From Halorubrum distributum JCM 10118 (GTDB taxonomy: Archaea > Halobacteriota > Halobacteria > Halobacteriales > Haloferacaceae): DNA of 64,000 nucleotides. The stretch covers positions 1-64,000 of the forward strand of contig NZ_AOJN01000027.1 of the NCBI RefSeq assembly GCF_000337335.1, given 5' to 3'. Below, in pieces: positions 1 to 8,936 of the stretch. Numbering within the stretch: the first letter of the stretch is position 1; each line of letters begins with the position of its first letter. The translations under genes and the position numbers were made by a program. The notes under the pieces were generated by a model. It did no database searches and had not been told where the DNA came from. It saw only the letters and a list, made by a program, of their open reading frames with translations.

Positions 1-44
1 CTTCGTGGAGTTCACTGTCTGCTTGCTGGGTCGTAGACACACCT

Positions 45-866
45 TCAGCAAGCAGGCGTTCTAACTAAGCGGCTTTGTGAAGTACTGAAATTGTCTTGTG
101 TGAACTGGCCATACTCAAATGCCTCACTGTCGCCTTCTGGTAAAAGACCTCGAACTAACCCGCGGAACCCTTCTCTATTTTCATCGGGGGTCAGTTTTGT
201 TTCCATGTCTACTTCGAGCATCCCGCTGATATCATCGTGAACTCGTTGGATGTTCTGCTGGCTTGCGTACTCTTCTCTCGCAGGAACTGTGTCTTGCCCT
301 CGGAACTTGACTGAAGCAACTTTATCTGCTTCATCGATCTTCTCTGCTGCTCTATCAGAAAAATGCGGTTTGATGGTCATATAGGCGTCACCGATTCCAC
401 TTTCTCGGATAGCCGGATCGAAGAGCTGTTTAAATGTAGTTTTTATACCTTTTCGCTTGTACTTGCTGAGAATGAAGAGTGCTTGTGAAGTGTCTCGGTC
501 TGGGATATGGAATAAGAAATAGAACGGTATTTCTTCGGCGTGACTCTCTTCACGCCGATCTTCGTATCTGGTTTCTTCTTCCACGTCGTAGAAATCAGCA
601 TTTCGACCCCACTCACCACCCTTGAATCGTCCTTCAATTGTATTTCCGTCCCTACGATATTCAGCAACGTTGAAGATCTTTTGCCGATCCCAGTCTAAGT
701 GTGTTTCCTGAGTGTATTGGTCCAGAAAGTCCTCAAAATAGTCTGTGAGGTTGTTATATGGAAAACTTGACTCGTACTCACGAAGTCGTGTCTGATCCCA
801 GTTAGAGTCCGCATTATTTGACTCCCTGATTTGAATCCAATATGGAATCAATTTATGAGCTGCCAT
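45..866 (-). CDS. Uncharacterised protein, AT-rich edge gene
   Basis: A 273-residue soluble protein that I do not recognise. The frame stays open to 923, but the ATG at 866 is preferred because a TTTATTTAT box (minus strand, about 890-900) lies about 28 bp upstream, the usual haloarchaeal leaderless spacing. The middle has a hydrophobic stretch (FYFLFHIP) followed by a Lys-rich segment (SKYKRKGIKTTFK) and many charged residues. There are no membrane segments, signal peptide or metal motifs. It is much richer in A and T than the rest of the window and less acidic, which suggests transfer. Its 3' neighbour is outside the window. A defence or other accessory role is only a guess from composition. 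Confidence 0.6.
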   Translation of the reverse strand: MAAHKLIPYWIQIRESNNADSNWDQTRLREYESSFPYNNLTDYFEDFLDQYTQETHLDWDRQKIFNVAEYRRDGNTIEGRFKGGEWGRNADFYDVEEETRYEDRREESHAEEIPFYFLFHIPDRDTSQALFILSKYKRKGIKTTFKQLFDPAIRESGIGDAYMTIKPHFSDRAAEKIDEADKVASVKFRGQDTVPAREEYASQQNIQRVHDDISGMLEVDMETKLTPDENREGFRGLVRGLLPEGDSEAFEYGQFTQDNFSTSQSRLVRTPAC

Positions 867-983
867 TTTCGAGAAGATATTTGCTCGTCTGATAAATAAA
901 CACGTATTATTAATTTGAAACAAACGACGGGTGCATATATAAAGAAGATCGTATACAAGATAGGCTTAAACAAACGCCTATAC

Positions 984-1192
984 TCAATCTTCCGTATGCT
1001 CGTTGACGGCATCATCGACCCCATCTCGGTCGATCATCGCGTCATGTAGTGCTTTGCCAAGGTCATAGCTCGCTCATGTAGTCGGCCTCCTCGATCCCCT
1101 CATCCCACGCTTCACGTTCACCGGGACGGAAGATTCCACGTGTATCGGTCAGCGAAACCGCTCGATCGCGGCCGAGCGTGAGGGTAAGGCCG
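984..1192 (-). pseudogene. Frameshifted gene remnant
   Basis: On the minus strand, 1192 down to 1063 reads as a protein-like segment with the motif RGIFRPGEREAWDEGIEEAD and then a stop. Shifting frame near 1070 gives a second protein-like segment (YDLGKALHDAMIDRDGVDD) that ends at 984. The two read as the C-terminal part of one protein broken by a frameshift, with its 5' end lost where the nuclease gene region begins. The family is not identified. It lies between an AT-rich accessory gene and GC-rich chromosome, as expected for a decayed junction. Part of 867-1232 apart from this holds only AT-rich promoter-like sequence. Confidence 0.35.
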
Positions 1193-1232
1193 CCACCACC
1201 CGACTTTTCACGGCTCCCGGCCACGCGTGAGT

Positions 1233-2066
1233 ATGAGCGTTCGCTGGCGGCCGATCGCGGTCGTCCTCCTCGTCGTGCTCGCCGGCTGCGCCGGCGCGCC
1301 GGTCCCGGACGTCGGCACCGACTCGCCGCCTGCCGACCTCGACTCGCCCCCGGCCGACCCGGACGGCGTCGACCCGAACGACCCGGACGACACGGCCTGG
1401 ACCGGCACCGTCGTGCGCGTCGTCGACGGCGACACGATGGAGGTCGAGTTCCCGAACGGCGAGGTCGACACCGTCAGGCTCCTCGGCGTCGACACGCCCG
1501 AGACGAGCGCCGAGTCGACCTCGCCCGGCGAGTTCGAGGGAATCCCGGAGACCGACGCCGGCCGGGCGCACCTCCGGGCGTGGGGCCTCGAGGCGTCGGC
1601 GTTCGCGGAGTCGGAGCTCGCCGGCGAGGAGGTCACGGCCGTCACCGGCGGCGACCGCCGCGGGAGCTACGGCCGCCTCCTCGCGGTGCTGTACGTCGAC
1701 GGCGAGGACTTCAACGAGCGCCTGCTCACGGCGGGGTACGCGCGGCTGTACGACACCGAGTTCGCGAAGCGGGACGCGTACGCCGCGGCCGAGGCGGACG
1801 CGCGGGAGCGCGGGGCGGGGCTCTGGGCGTTCGACGAGTCCGACTACCCGACCGAGGCGAGCGAGGTCGACGACGGTGATCTCCCGCCGCTCCCGGACGA
1901 CGGCGACTACGACTGCGGCGACTTCGACACGCGGGCGGAGGCGAACGCGGTCCTCGACCGGTCGCCTGACGACCCGCACAACCTCGACGCGGACGGCGAC
2001 GGCGAGGCGTGCGAGTCGATCCCCGAGTTCGGGGTTACCCCGGCCGCCCTCCCTGTGTCGCCGTAA
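1233..2066 (+). CDS. Secreted thermonuclease-family lipoprotein with Excalibur domain
   Basis: A 277-residue lipoprotein. A hydrophobic signal ends in the lipobox LAGC at about residue 19, followed by a Pro/Asp-rich linker. The staphylococcal-nuclease fold spans about residues 50-195: VVDGDTMEVEF and RLLGVDTPET carry the Asp residues that bind calcium, and RGSYGRLLAVL carries a catalytic Arg. The C terminus (about 215-265) has DYDCGDF and DADGDGEACES, the calcium-binding Excalibur pattern. It probably degrades nucleic acid outside the cell while lipid-anchored. An in-frame GTG lies 6 bp upstream at 1227; the ATG gives the more normal signal peptide. Confidence 0.88.
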   Translation: MSVRWRPIAVVLLVVLAGCAGAPVPDVGTDSPPADLDSPPADPDGVDPNDPDDTAWTGTVVRVVDGDTMEVEFPNGEVDTVRLLGVDTPETSAESTSPGEFEGIPETDAGRAHLRAWGLEASAFAESELAGEEVTAVTGGDRRGSYGRLLAVLYVDGEDFNERLLTAGYARLYDTEFAKRDAYAAAEADARERGAGLWAFDESDYPTEASEVDDGDLPPLPDDGDYDCGDFDTRAEANAVLDRSPDDPHNLDADGDGEACESIPEFGVTPAALPVSP

Positions 2067-2099
2067 CACACTTAAGAGCGCGCTCGATACGGTGTCGTA

Positions 2100-2858
2100 G
2101 TGGCATCCCGACAGGGCGGGTCGGGGGACGCGGAGCCCCTCGGACCCGGATCGACGGAGCGTCGGACCGCTTCCACGACCGCCGCCGCGACCCGCGAGGA
2201 CGACGTCCGGCCTCGGTCCCCGCCGGAGTCGCCCGCGCGTCGCCGACAACGGGCCGGTCGGTCCGACCGGCTCGACCGTCGCGCGGAGTATCGGTCGGTC
2301 GACTCGCGCCGCGGCGGGGCGGCCGCCGCCCGGACGCCGGAGGACCCGCCGGTGCGCGACCCCTCCCTGTACGCGCTCACCGACCACTTCCGCGAGCGGC
2401 TCGAACAGCCGGGCCGGTACGTCTCGACGCGCACCGTGAGCGACGCGATCCGCGAGGGACAGCTCCGGTGGAACAGCACCGACGGTTGGCGGTTCGCGCT
2501 GGTCGAGGGCGGCGTCCGGTTCGTCGTGGTCGTGAGCGACACGGAGACGAACTCCCCGGTGGTCGTGACCGGCTGGACCGAGGTCGCGGACCGCGAGGCC
2601 GCCCTCGAAGCCTCGCGGTGGGACGGCGTCGACGTCGACACCATCGCCGTGCGCGCCGCCCTGAGCGAGTCGGCGTCGACGCCGATCCCCGACCGGATCC
2701 GCCCCCGGACCGTGACTCGCCCCTTCGAGGTGGGCCAGCACCGGCTCGAAACCGAGCCGGGCGAGCCGTTCGTGCGCTGTACCGACTGCGGCTGCCGGTT
2801 CCGCTCGAAGGAGGGGATCACCTCGCGGCGGTGTCGGCAGCGGTCGCCGGGTCGGTAG
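2100..2858 (+). CDS. Uncharacterised haloarchaeal protein with C-terminal zinc-finger-like motif
   Basis: A 252-residue protein of unknown function. The first 80 residues are Arg/Pro/Ala/Thr-rich and probably disordered. The middle (about 85-195) looks folded, with SLYALTDHFRERLEQPGRYV and a beta-rich FVVVVSDTETNSPVVVTGWTE. The end has CTDCGCRFRSKEGITSRRC, a short Cys-rich site that could bind zinc. The start is a GTG at 2100; CTTAAG at about 2070-2075 sits at TATA distance, fitting a leaderless transcript. It is followed at once by the first long structured repeat. Confidence 0.65.
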   Translation: MASRQGGSGDAEPLGPGSTERRTASTTAAATREDDVRPRSPPESPARRRQRAGRSDRLDRRAEYRSVDSRRGGAAAARTPEDPPVRDPSLYALTDHFRERLEQPGRYVSTRTVSDAIREGQLRWNSTDGWRFALVEGGVRFVVVVSDTETNSPVVVTGWTEVADREAALEASRWDGVDVDTIAVRAALSESASTPIPDRIRPRTVTRPFEVGQHRLETEPGEPFVRCTDCGCRFRSKEGITSRRCRQRSPGR

Positions 2859-2867
2859 CTGGCGGCG

Positions 2868-3207
2868 CTATTTATAAACGACCCCGAGTAGTCACGCGAT
2901 TCGCGAACGGCTCGGCTGTGCGGTGGCGCGTGCCTGCGAGCGGGCCACCGGCCCGCGAGCCAGCACGCGCGAGGGACGCGGTGAGCGCTCGGAGAGCGCG
3001 AACCGCGAGGCAGGGGAGGTATGAGGAGCTGTGCGAAGCGGTGCGGGGCGGGACTCAGAGGGGCAGTCGGGAGGCCGGCGCACACTCGTTGCGCTCCTCG
3101 CTCGTTCGCTCCGCTCACTCGCTGCGGTGCTGACGTCGTCTGCGCCGGCCTCCCGACTGGGGCTTTGGCGGTGTTTCCCGGGTCAACGGTAGCAGCTATT
3201 TATAAAC
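2868..3207 (+). repeat. Structured intergenic repeat, copy A
   Basis: Element bounded by CTATTTATAAAC at both ends (2868-2879 and 3196-3207). Conserved boxes in order: GGTGGCGCGTGC, GCACGCGCGAGGGACGCGG, CCGCGAGGC, GGGACTCAGAGGGGCAG and CTGGGGCTTTGGCGG. Between them are hairpins: GCGCGTGC with GCACGCGC, GCGGGCC with GGCCCGC, GCGCTC with GAGCGC. A 17-bp perfect stem pairs 3066-3082 with 3141-3157. Outside it, CAGAG (3056-3060) can pair with CTTTG (3163-3167) through one G.U pair. Short frames here have no coding character. Confidence 0.8.
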
Positions 3208-3265
3208 AGCTGACCGGGCCGCCGTCTCGGACACGCCATCGACTCGGCCGAACGCCCGTCGAGAG

Positions 3266-3409
3266 TTATAATCCGATGATGTCGTCGAGTTCGACGTCGC
3301 TCACGCGGCCGCCGCACACCGCGCACTCCGCGACATCACGGGGACCGGCCCCGCCCTCCATGTGGAGGTTGCCGCACTCGGTACACACTTCGAATTCAGC
3401 GTCGAGCAT
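3266..3409 (-). CDS. Zinc-ribbon microprotein, 47 aa
   Basis: A very small protein with two CxxC knuckles: C9-T-E-C12 and C29-A-V-C32, followed by the acidic tail SDVELDDIIGL. The spacing fits a single zinc ribbon of the kind common among haloarchaeal small zinc-finger proteins. The ATG at 3409 is about 27 bp downstream of a CATATA box on the minus strand (about 3436-3441), so transcription is probably leaderless and convergent with repeat copy A. The function is unknown; protein or nucleic-acid contact through the ribbon is the usual guess. Codon use and the intact frame support a real gene. Confidence 0.75.
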   Translation of the reverse strand: MLDAEFEVCTECGNLHMEGGAGPRDVAECAVCGGRVSDVELDDIIGL

Positions 3410-3521
3410 GGGGCCGGGCGTTTTTCGAATTCGCCCTATATGCTTTGTGCCGAGCGCCGGCCGACCGGACCGCCCACCCGGTGACGCTATTCATTTCCGC
3501 GTCGCGGTCGAAGCGTCGGTG

Positions 3522-5450
3522 ATGACCGACGACACCGGCGATGACGCCGGCGAAGATTCCGGAGGCGACGCTCTCACCGACGACGCGACTCCCGACCCCG
3601 ACAGCTCTGACGCCGACAATCTCTCCTTGGATCGCTTCCACGAGGCGCTCGAAGCCGAGGAGCGCCCGGTCGCGACCGCGAGCGAGGTCGCCCGCCGAAT
3701 CGGAACCACACAGGCCGCGGCCCGCGACGCCCTCGCGGCGCTCGTCGACCGCGGCGACGTGGACCGGCTCGACGTCGAGGCCGACCCCGTCGTCTTCTAC
3801 CCGCGCGACTGGGGCGCGCTGGCGAGCCGCGAGCGCGTCGTCGTCTTCCCGGAGCGCCGCGAGATCGTCGTCGACCGGCCAACCCAGTACACCCGCGCAC
3901 GGCTCTCGCAGTTCGCGCACCTCGTCGACACCACGGGCACGGAGCCCGGCACGCGCGGCTACCTCTATCGGATCCGGCAGGAGGACGTGTGGGCCGCGCC
4001 GTTCGACGCCGCCGACGCGCTCGTCGACGCGCTGCGCTCCGTCCTCCCGAGACGCTTCGAACACCTCGAAGACTGGGTGCGCGACCAGTGGCGCCGCGCG
4101 CACCGCTTCCGGTTGTACACCCACGCGGACGGCTACGTGGTCCTCGAAGCCGCCTCGGAGAGCCTGATGGGCAACGTCGCCGACCAGCACCTCGACGACG
4201 ACCACCTCCGCGCGCCCATCTCCGACACCGAGGCGTGGGTCAACGAGGACGCAGTCGCCGCGGTGAAGCGCGCGCTCTACGACGCCGGCTACCCGGTCGA
4301 GGACGACCGCGACCTCGAAACCGGCGACCCGGTCGAGATCGAGCTCACGACGGACCTCCGCGACTACCAGGCGACGTGGGTCGAGACGTTCCTCGACCGC
4401 AAGTCGGGGGTGTACGTCGGGCCGCCCGGATCCGGGAAGACGGTCGCCGCGATCGCGACGATCGCCGCGGTCGGCGGCGAGACGCTGATATTGGTCCCCT
4501 CACGCGAGCTCGCCGACCAGTGGCGCGAGGAACTGCTCGACCACTCGACGGTCGACCCGGCCGACATCGGGCTGTACCACGGGGGCACGAAAGACGTTCG
4601 CCCCGTCACGATCGCGACCTACCAGATCGCCGGGATGGACCGCCACCGCAGCCTCTTCGACTCCCGCGAGTGGGGGCTGATCTGCTTCGACGAGGCTCAC
4701 CACGTCAGCGCCCCCGTCTACTCCCGCACCGCCGAGCTCCAGAGCAAACACCGGCTCGGGCTTTCGGCGACCCCCGTCAGCGAAACGGGCAGCGAGGAGG
4801 AGATCTACACCCTGATCGGTCAGCCGATCGGCGCCGACTGGGACTCACTCTTCGAGGCCGGCTTCGTTCAGGAGCCGGAGGTCGAGATCCGCTACGTCCC
4901 GTGGCGCGACGAGACGGCCCGCAACGAGTACGCCGCCGCGGACGGCCGCGAGCACAGACGGCTCGCGGCCGAGAACCCCGCGAAGGTCGAGGAGATCCGC
5001 TACCTGCTCGCGGCCCACCGCGACAAGAAGGCGCTCGTCTTCGTCGAGTACCTCGACCACGGCCGAGAGATCGCCGACGCGCTCGACGCCCCGTTCATCA
5101 GCGGCGAGACGCCCCACCGCGAGCGCGCGGAGCTGTTCCGACGGTTCCGAGCGGCGGACGTCGACGCTGAAGATACCGAAACCGACGACCTCGACGTCCT
5201 CGTCGTCTCCCGGGTCGGCGACGAGGGGATCGACCTCCCGAACGCCGAGCTCGCGGTCGTCGCGAGCGGCCTCGGCGGCTCCCGGCGACAGGGGTCACAG
5301 CGCGCGGGCCGGACGATGCGCCCGACCGGCTCCGCGCTCGTCTACGTCCTCGCGACGCGCGGGTCGAGCGAAGAGGAGTTCGCCCAGCGCCAGATGCGCC
5401 ACCTCGGCCGGAAGGGCGTCCGCGTCCGCGAGACGAACGTCGCGGAGTGA
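3522..5450 (+). CDS. XPB-like superfamily 2 DNA helicase
   Basis: A 642-residue SF2 helicase resembling archaeal XPB/Rad25-type proteins. After an acidic N-terminal tail, residues about 40-85 form a winged-helix-like region (TASEVARRIGTTQAAARDALA). The motor begins near residue 270: DYQATWVETF, Walker A GPPGSGKT (about 300), Walker B/DEAH FDEAHH (about 389), motif III LSATP (about 415) and motif VI QRAGRTMRP (about 593). A DNA repair or transcription-linked unwinding role is inferred from the family. The ATG at 3522 is chosen because the acidic start MTDDTGDD is typical; the frame is open further upstream through repeat copy A, where coding character is absent. Confidence 0.88.
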   Translation: MTDDTGDDAGEDSGGDALTDDATPDPDSSDADNLSLDRFHEALEAEERPVATASEVARRIGTTQAAARDALAALVDRGDVDRLDVEADPVVFYPRDWGALASRERVVVFPERREIVVDRPTQYTRARLSQFAHLVDTTGTEPGTRGYLYRIRQEDVWAAPFDAADALVDALRSVLPRRFEHLEDWVRDQWRRAHRFRLYTHADGYVVLEAASESLMGNVADQHLDDDHLRAPISDTEAWVNEDAVAAVKRALYDAGYPVEDDRDLETGDPVEIELTTDLRDYQATWVETFLDRKSGVYVGPPGSGKTVAAIATIAAVGGETLILVPSRELADQWREELLDHSTVDPADIGLYHGGTKDVRPVTIATYQIAGMDRHRSLFDSREWGLICFDEAHHVSAPVYSRTAELQSKHRLGLSATPVSETGSEEEIYTLIGQPIGADWDSLFEAGFVQEPEVEIRYVPWRDETARNEYAAADGREHRRLAAENPAKVEEIRYLLAAHRDKKALVFVEYLDHGREIADALDAPFISGETPHRERAELFRRFRAADVDAEDTETDDLDVLVVSRVGDEGIDLPNAELAVVASGLGGSRRQGSQRAGRTMRPTGSALVYVLATRGSSEEEFAQRQMRHLGRKGVRVRETNVAE

Positions 5451-5522
5451 CGCGCGACGCGACTCCTCAGCCCGCGACGCGACCCCCTCTGCCCGCGGTG
5501 CGGGTCGGCCCGAGTCGGGCGG

Positions 5523-6077
5523 TCAGAGCGAGTCCGCCAGGCGTTCGGCCGCTGCTTCGATCTCCCCCTCGTTCTCGACGAACCGAACGGGCGCGTTCTG
5601 GTCTCTCGCGTACTGGAGCGCCGCGGACCGGTTGAGGTCTTGCTCGAAGTCGATCTGGCGTTCGGTGATCCCGTCGAGGTCGCGGTCGCTCTCCCGTCGC
5701 CGTTCGAGGATCGTCGCCGGGTCCGCCTCCACCAAGACGAACGCGTCGGGCGAGACGTCCTGGAGCACTTCGACCGGCAGCCCCTGGACGTATCCGGTCT
5801 GCGCCTCGACCGCGAGGTGCGTCGAGAGGATCACGTTCGTCGTCGCCGCCTCCTCGGCGACGAACTCGCCCGCGCGGCGCTGGAGGCGACGCGTCTCGGT
5901 CTGCGAGAGCGTGCCGAGCTGGGCCCGCTCGGTCGTGATTCCCATCGCCGCCGCCTGTTCGAGCATCACGTCGCCGAAGTTGATCAGCTTGTATCCGTCT
6001 CCGAGCCCGCGCCTGACCGCCTGACAGACGCTGGAGAGGCCGACGCCGTTGACCCCCGACACGAGCGTGACGGACAT
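5523..6077 (-). CDS. adkA: Archaeal-type adenylate kinase
   Basis: A 184-residue enzyme expected to convert ATP plus AMP into two ADP in the cytosol. The sequence follows the archaeal AdkA pattern: an N-terminal P-loop-like GVNGVGLSS, then YKLINFGDVMLEQAA and a QLGTLSQTETRRLQRRAG helix, then STHLAVEAQTGYVQGLP. The usual Walker A lysine is Leu here; from memory methanococcal AdkA proteins also lack this lysine, so the change does not by itself argue against activity. The start ATG overlaps the stop of the upstream DUF5789 gene (ATGA), so the two are probably co-translated. Confidence 0.82.
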   Translation of the reverse strand: MSVTLVSGVNGVGLSSVCQAVRRGLGDGYKLINFGDVMLEQAAAMGITTERAQLGTLSQTETRRLQRRAGEFVAEEAATTNVILSTHLAVEAQTGYVQGLPVEVLQDVSPDAFVLVEADPATILERRRESDRDLDGITERQIDFEQDLNRSAALQYARDQNAPVRFVENEGEIEAAAERLADSL

Positions 6078-6361
6078 CAGAAGCTCACCTCGTTTTCCTC
6101 GTCGCCCGACATCCCGCCGCGGTCGTCGTAGTACCGGCGCCCGATGAACTGGGCCCCGACGAGCATCATCAGCGTGTCGTAGAGGTCGTCCGCCGAGTCG
6201 AACGTCTCGACCTCTGACCGGTCGATGACCGCCCGGATAGTCGTCGACTCCCCGCCCGGCGGCGACAGCTCCGTGTCACCGACCGTCTCCAGCACCTCGC
6301 TTCGGGGTGCCGGAAACTCCAGCTTCCTCGCGAACAGGTCCCGCGTCTCTGGTAAGCGCAT
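6077..6361 (-). CDS. DUF5789 family haloarchaeal protein
   Basis: A 94-residue protein with the pattern MRLPETRDLF at the start, RAVIDRSEVETFDSADDLYD in the middle and GRRYYDDRGG near the end, which I recognise as the haloarchaeal DUF5789 family. The frame continues to an ATG at 6382, but the internal ATG at 6361 matches family starts. There are no membrane segments. Function is unknown. It overlaps adkA by the ATGA arrangement, and conserved coupling to nucleotide metabolism is possible but not shown. Confidence 0.8.
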   Translation of the reverse strand: MRLPETRDLFARKLEFPAPRSEVLETVGDTELSPPGGESTTIRAVIDRSEVETFDSADDLYDTLMMLVGAQFIGRRYYDDRGGMSGDEENEVSF

Positions 6362-6521
6362 CCATACCATATGACAACGCACGTGAGTATAAGTGTGTAT
6401 GTACCGCGGGGCGTCGTCGCGCCTCCCGGCCGTTGCCTTCGCGCGCCCGCCGGCAGCACGGACCCCACCGCCGGCCGTCGTCCGGCGAAGCTTTCAACAC
6501 ACACTCCGGTGACTTCGCGAC

Positions 6522-8294
6522 ATGGACGCTGACAAGCCCTCGTCCGCGACCGACAGGGACGCCGTCCCGCACCCGACCGTCGCCGAGGCGGTCGTCGACG
6601 CCATGCTCGACCGCGGCGTCGACACCGTCTTCGGCATCCCCGGGAAGCAGACCCTCCCGCTGAACCGAGCGCTCGCCGACCGCGACGCGCGGTTCGTCGT
6701 CGCCCGCCACGAGACCGCCGTCCCGCACCAGGCGTGGGGGTACGCCGAGACGAGCGAGCCGGGCGAAATGGCCGCCACCTGCGTCGTCCCCGGCCCGGGC
6801 GACACGAACGCGATGAACGGGCTGAAGAACGCCCTCAACGACTGCGTCCCCCTGCTCCACCTCGCGGTCGAGACGGAGCGGTCGGTCCGCGGCGGCGACG
6901 GCATCCACGAGACGCCGCCCGAGACGTACGACACGGTCGTCAAGGAGAACGTCCTCGTCGACTCGCCGGCGGGCGCGGTCCCGGCCGTCGTCGAGGCGAT
7001 CCGCACCGCGCGCGAACACCCGCAGGGACCGGTCCGCGTGGGGATCCCGAAGGACGTCCTCGCGGGTCGCACGCCCCAGCCGGCGGTCGGCGAGCGCGAC
7101 CCGTCCCCGCCGCCGTCCCCGCCCGCCGAGGGGGTCACGGAGGCCGCAGACCTGCTCGCAGACGCGGGCGCTCCCGTCCTCCTCGCCGGCGGCGGCGTCA
7201 GGCGCTCGGGCGCCAGCGACGCGCTCCGGTCGGTCGCGGAGGGCCTCGACGCGCCGGTCGTGACGACTTATAAGGGAAAAGGGACGCTCCCCGAGTCGCA
7301 CCCGCTGTCCGCCGGCGTCCTCTGCGGCGGCGCGAGCGCGGAGCTCCGCGACCTCCTCGCGGACGCCGACGTCGGCCTCGTCGTCGGCTCCGACCTCGAC
7401 GCGGTCGCGACCGCCTCGTGGTCCGTCTCGATGCCGGAGACGCTGATCCACGTCACGCTCGACGGCGACGACGTGGGATTCGGCTACGAGACCGACCTCG
7501 GCGTCGTCGCCGACGCGGACCGTTTCCTCCGCGCGCTCGACGAGGAATTCGCCGACGAGCGCGCGCCGTCTCGCGACCGTTCAGGCGCCGAGCGCGCGGA
7601 GTCGGTCCGCGCCGCCGACCGCGAGCGGTTCGCGGCCCTGTCGGCGTCGACCGACGGCGACGGCGGCGACGACCGCGACGACCGCGACGACCGCGACGAC
7701 CGCGATTCCCGCCCGCTCCGCTCCGTCGAGGTCCTCTCGGCGGTCCGCGACGCGGTCCCGGAGGAGGCGGTCGTCACCGCCGACGCGGGCGGGTTCCGGC
7801 TGTGGACGCTCGTCTCCTTCCCCGCCGCGGGACCGCGGTCGTACGTCAACCCCGGCTCGTGGGCGACGATGGGGACCGGGCTCCCCTCGGCGATCGGCGC
7901 CAAGCTGGCGAACCCGGACCGCGACGTGGTCGCCCTCACCGGCGACGGCGGGCTCATGATGTGCGTCCACGAGCTCCACACCCTCGCTGCGACGGGGATC
8001 GACGTGACCGTCGTCGCGCTCAACAACGACGACTACGCGATTATCAGCGAGGCGGCGTCGCGCTCGTACGAGTTCTCCGAGGGCGCCTACGGCTGGGCGG
8101 AGACCGGCCTCGACCTCGTCGCGGTCGCGTCGGGGATGGGCCTGCCGGCCGAGCGCGTCAGCGAGCGCGACGCGGTCGGCGACGCCGTTGAGCGCGCTCG
8201 GGGCCGGGACGGGCCGGCGCTCGTCGAGGTCGTCACCGACCCGGCCGAACCGCAGGCGAGCGAGTGGATGACGGGCGCGCGTCCCGGCGAGTAG
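6522..8294 (+). CDS. Thiamine-pyrophosphate enzyme, acetolactate-synthase-like
   Basis: A 590-residue enzyme of the acetolactate synthase/benzoylformate decarboxylase superfamily. Order of parts: N-terminal PYR domain with the ARHE motif (Glu64, the residue that activates the thiazolium), central domain (about 200-340), and C-terminal PP domain with TGDGGLMM (about 472) and 26 residues later LNNDDYAI, the Mg/TPP-binding GDG-NN signature. The substrate cannot be told from sequence; it lacks an adjacent ilvN, so a dedicated branched-chain synthase is unlikely. A low-complexity DDR repeat (7673-7706) forms a flexible linker before the PP domain. It stands alone between divergent and convergent neighbours. 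Confidence 0.85.
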   Translation: MDADKPSSATDRDAVPHPTVAEAVVDAMLDRGVDTVFGIPGKQTLPLNRALADRDARFVVARHETAVPHQAWGYAETSEPGEMAATCVVPGPGDTNAMNGLKNALNDCVPLLHLAVETERSVRGGDGIHETPPETYDTVVKENVLVDSPAGAVPAVVEAIRTAREHPQGPVRVGIPKDVLAGRTPQPAVGERDPSPPPSPPAEGVTEAADLLADAGAPVLLAGGGVRRSGASDALRSVAEGLDAPVVTTYKGKGTLPESHPLSAGVLCGGASAELRDLLADADVGLVVGSDLDAVATASWSVSMPETLIHVTLDGDDVGFGYETDLGVVADADRFLRALDEEFADERAPSRDRSGAERAESVRAADRERFAALSASTDGDGGDDRDDRDDRDDRDSRPLRSVEVLSAVRDAVPEEAVVTADAGGFRLWTLVSFPAAGPRSYVNPGSWATMGTGLPSAIGAKLANPDRDVVALTGDGGLMMCVHELHTLAATGIDVTVVALNNDDYAIISEAASRSYEFSEGAYGWAETGLDLVAVASGMGLPAERVSERDAVGDAVERARGRDGPALVEVVTDPAEPQASEWMTGARPGE

Positions 8295-8364
8295 CTTCCG
8301 TTTCACGCCCGGCGTTTCGGAGATCTGAAGCGATCTATATCAGCGTTGGTTCTGAAGTCTCCGT

Positions 8365-8856
8365 ATGCGAAACCCGTGGGTCCACGACGACGTTCCGGAC
8401 AACGCCGGGAACGGATACGACGGCCCGGTCCGGTTGCTGGCGGCGTTCATGTGGGGATCGCTGGCGCTCCTCGTCGGCGGCTTCGTCCTGCTCTCCGGGG
8501 CGGGCGTCGTCGATCTGGCCGACGGCGGATCCCTCGGGGAGGTCGTTACCGGTGTCGTCGCCGCGCTGGCCCTGGCGCTGGCGCTGCCGGTCCTGTTGAA
8601 ACTGCTCGCGATCTCGCGAGCGCTCGCCCTCCTCGCGCTTCTCGGGACCGGCGCGTCCGTCGGTCGCTTCGTGATCGCCCGCGAGCCGGAGCGGTTCCGG
8701 GCGCTCTTGGACGCGCGGGACGGCCTCGTCGAGAACGCGGAGTCGCTCGGCGGCCTCTTCGACTTCGTCGACTCGATGGCGCCCGCGACGCTCGACGTCG
8801 CGGCGACGCTCGCCGACGGCGCGGTGACCGCGGCCACCGCCGTCCCGGTCGCCTGA
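8365..8856 (+). CDS. Small membrane protein, unknown
   Basis: A 163-residue protein with three hydrophobic segments: about 25-47 (LLAAFMWGSLALLVGGFVLL), 58-82, and a shorter one around 85-100. The N terminus is hydrophilic (MRNPWVHDDVPDNAG) and the C-terminal half is amphipathic and acidic. The start ATG lies about 28 bp downstream of the ATCTATATC box (8334-8342), giving a leaderless gene. No family was recognised. It sits between the TPP enzyme and an oxidoreductase in the same direction, but spacing and its own promoter argue for independent transcription. Confidence 0.65.
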   Translation: MRNPWVHDDVPDNAGNGYDGPVRLLAAFMWGSLALLVGGFVLLSGAGVVDLADGGSLGEVVTGVVAALALALALPVLLKLLAISRALALLALLGTGASVGRFVIAREPERFRALLDARDGLVENAESLGGLFDFVDSMAPATLDVAATLADGAVTAATAVPVA

Positions 8857-8936
8857 GCGACCCTTTGGTCGACGCGTCGGGTTCACGGCGTTCGGGCGGA
8901 CGTGAGCCTTAACAACACTCGTTGTGAATCCAGCCC

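Noticed and set aside
2868-3521. Reading the helicase from 3021 through repeat copy A
   Set aside because: The extension lies over the structured repeat and the microprotein, and the acidic start at 3522 is typical.
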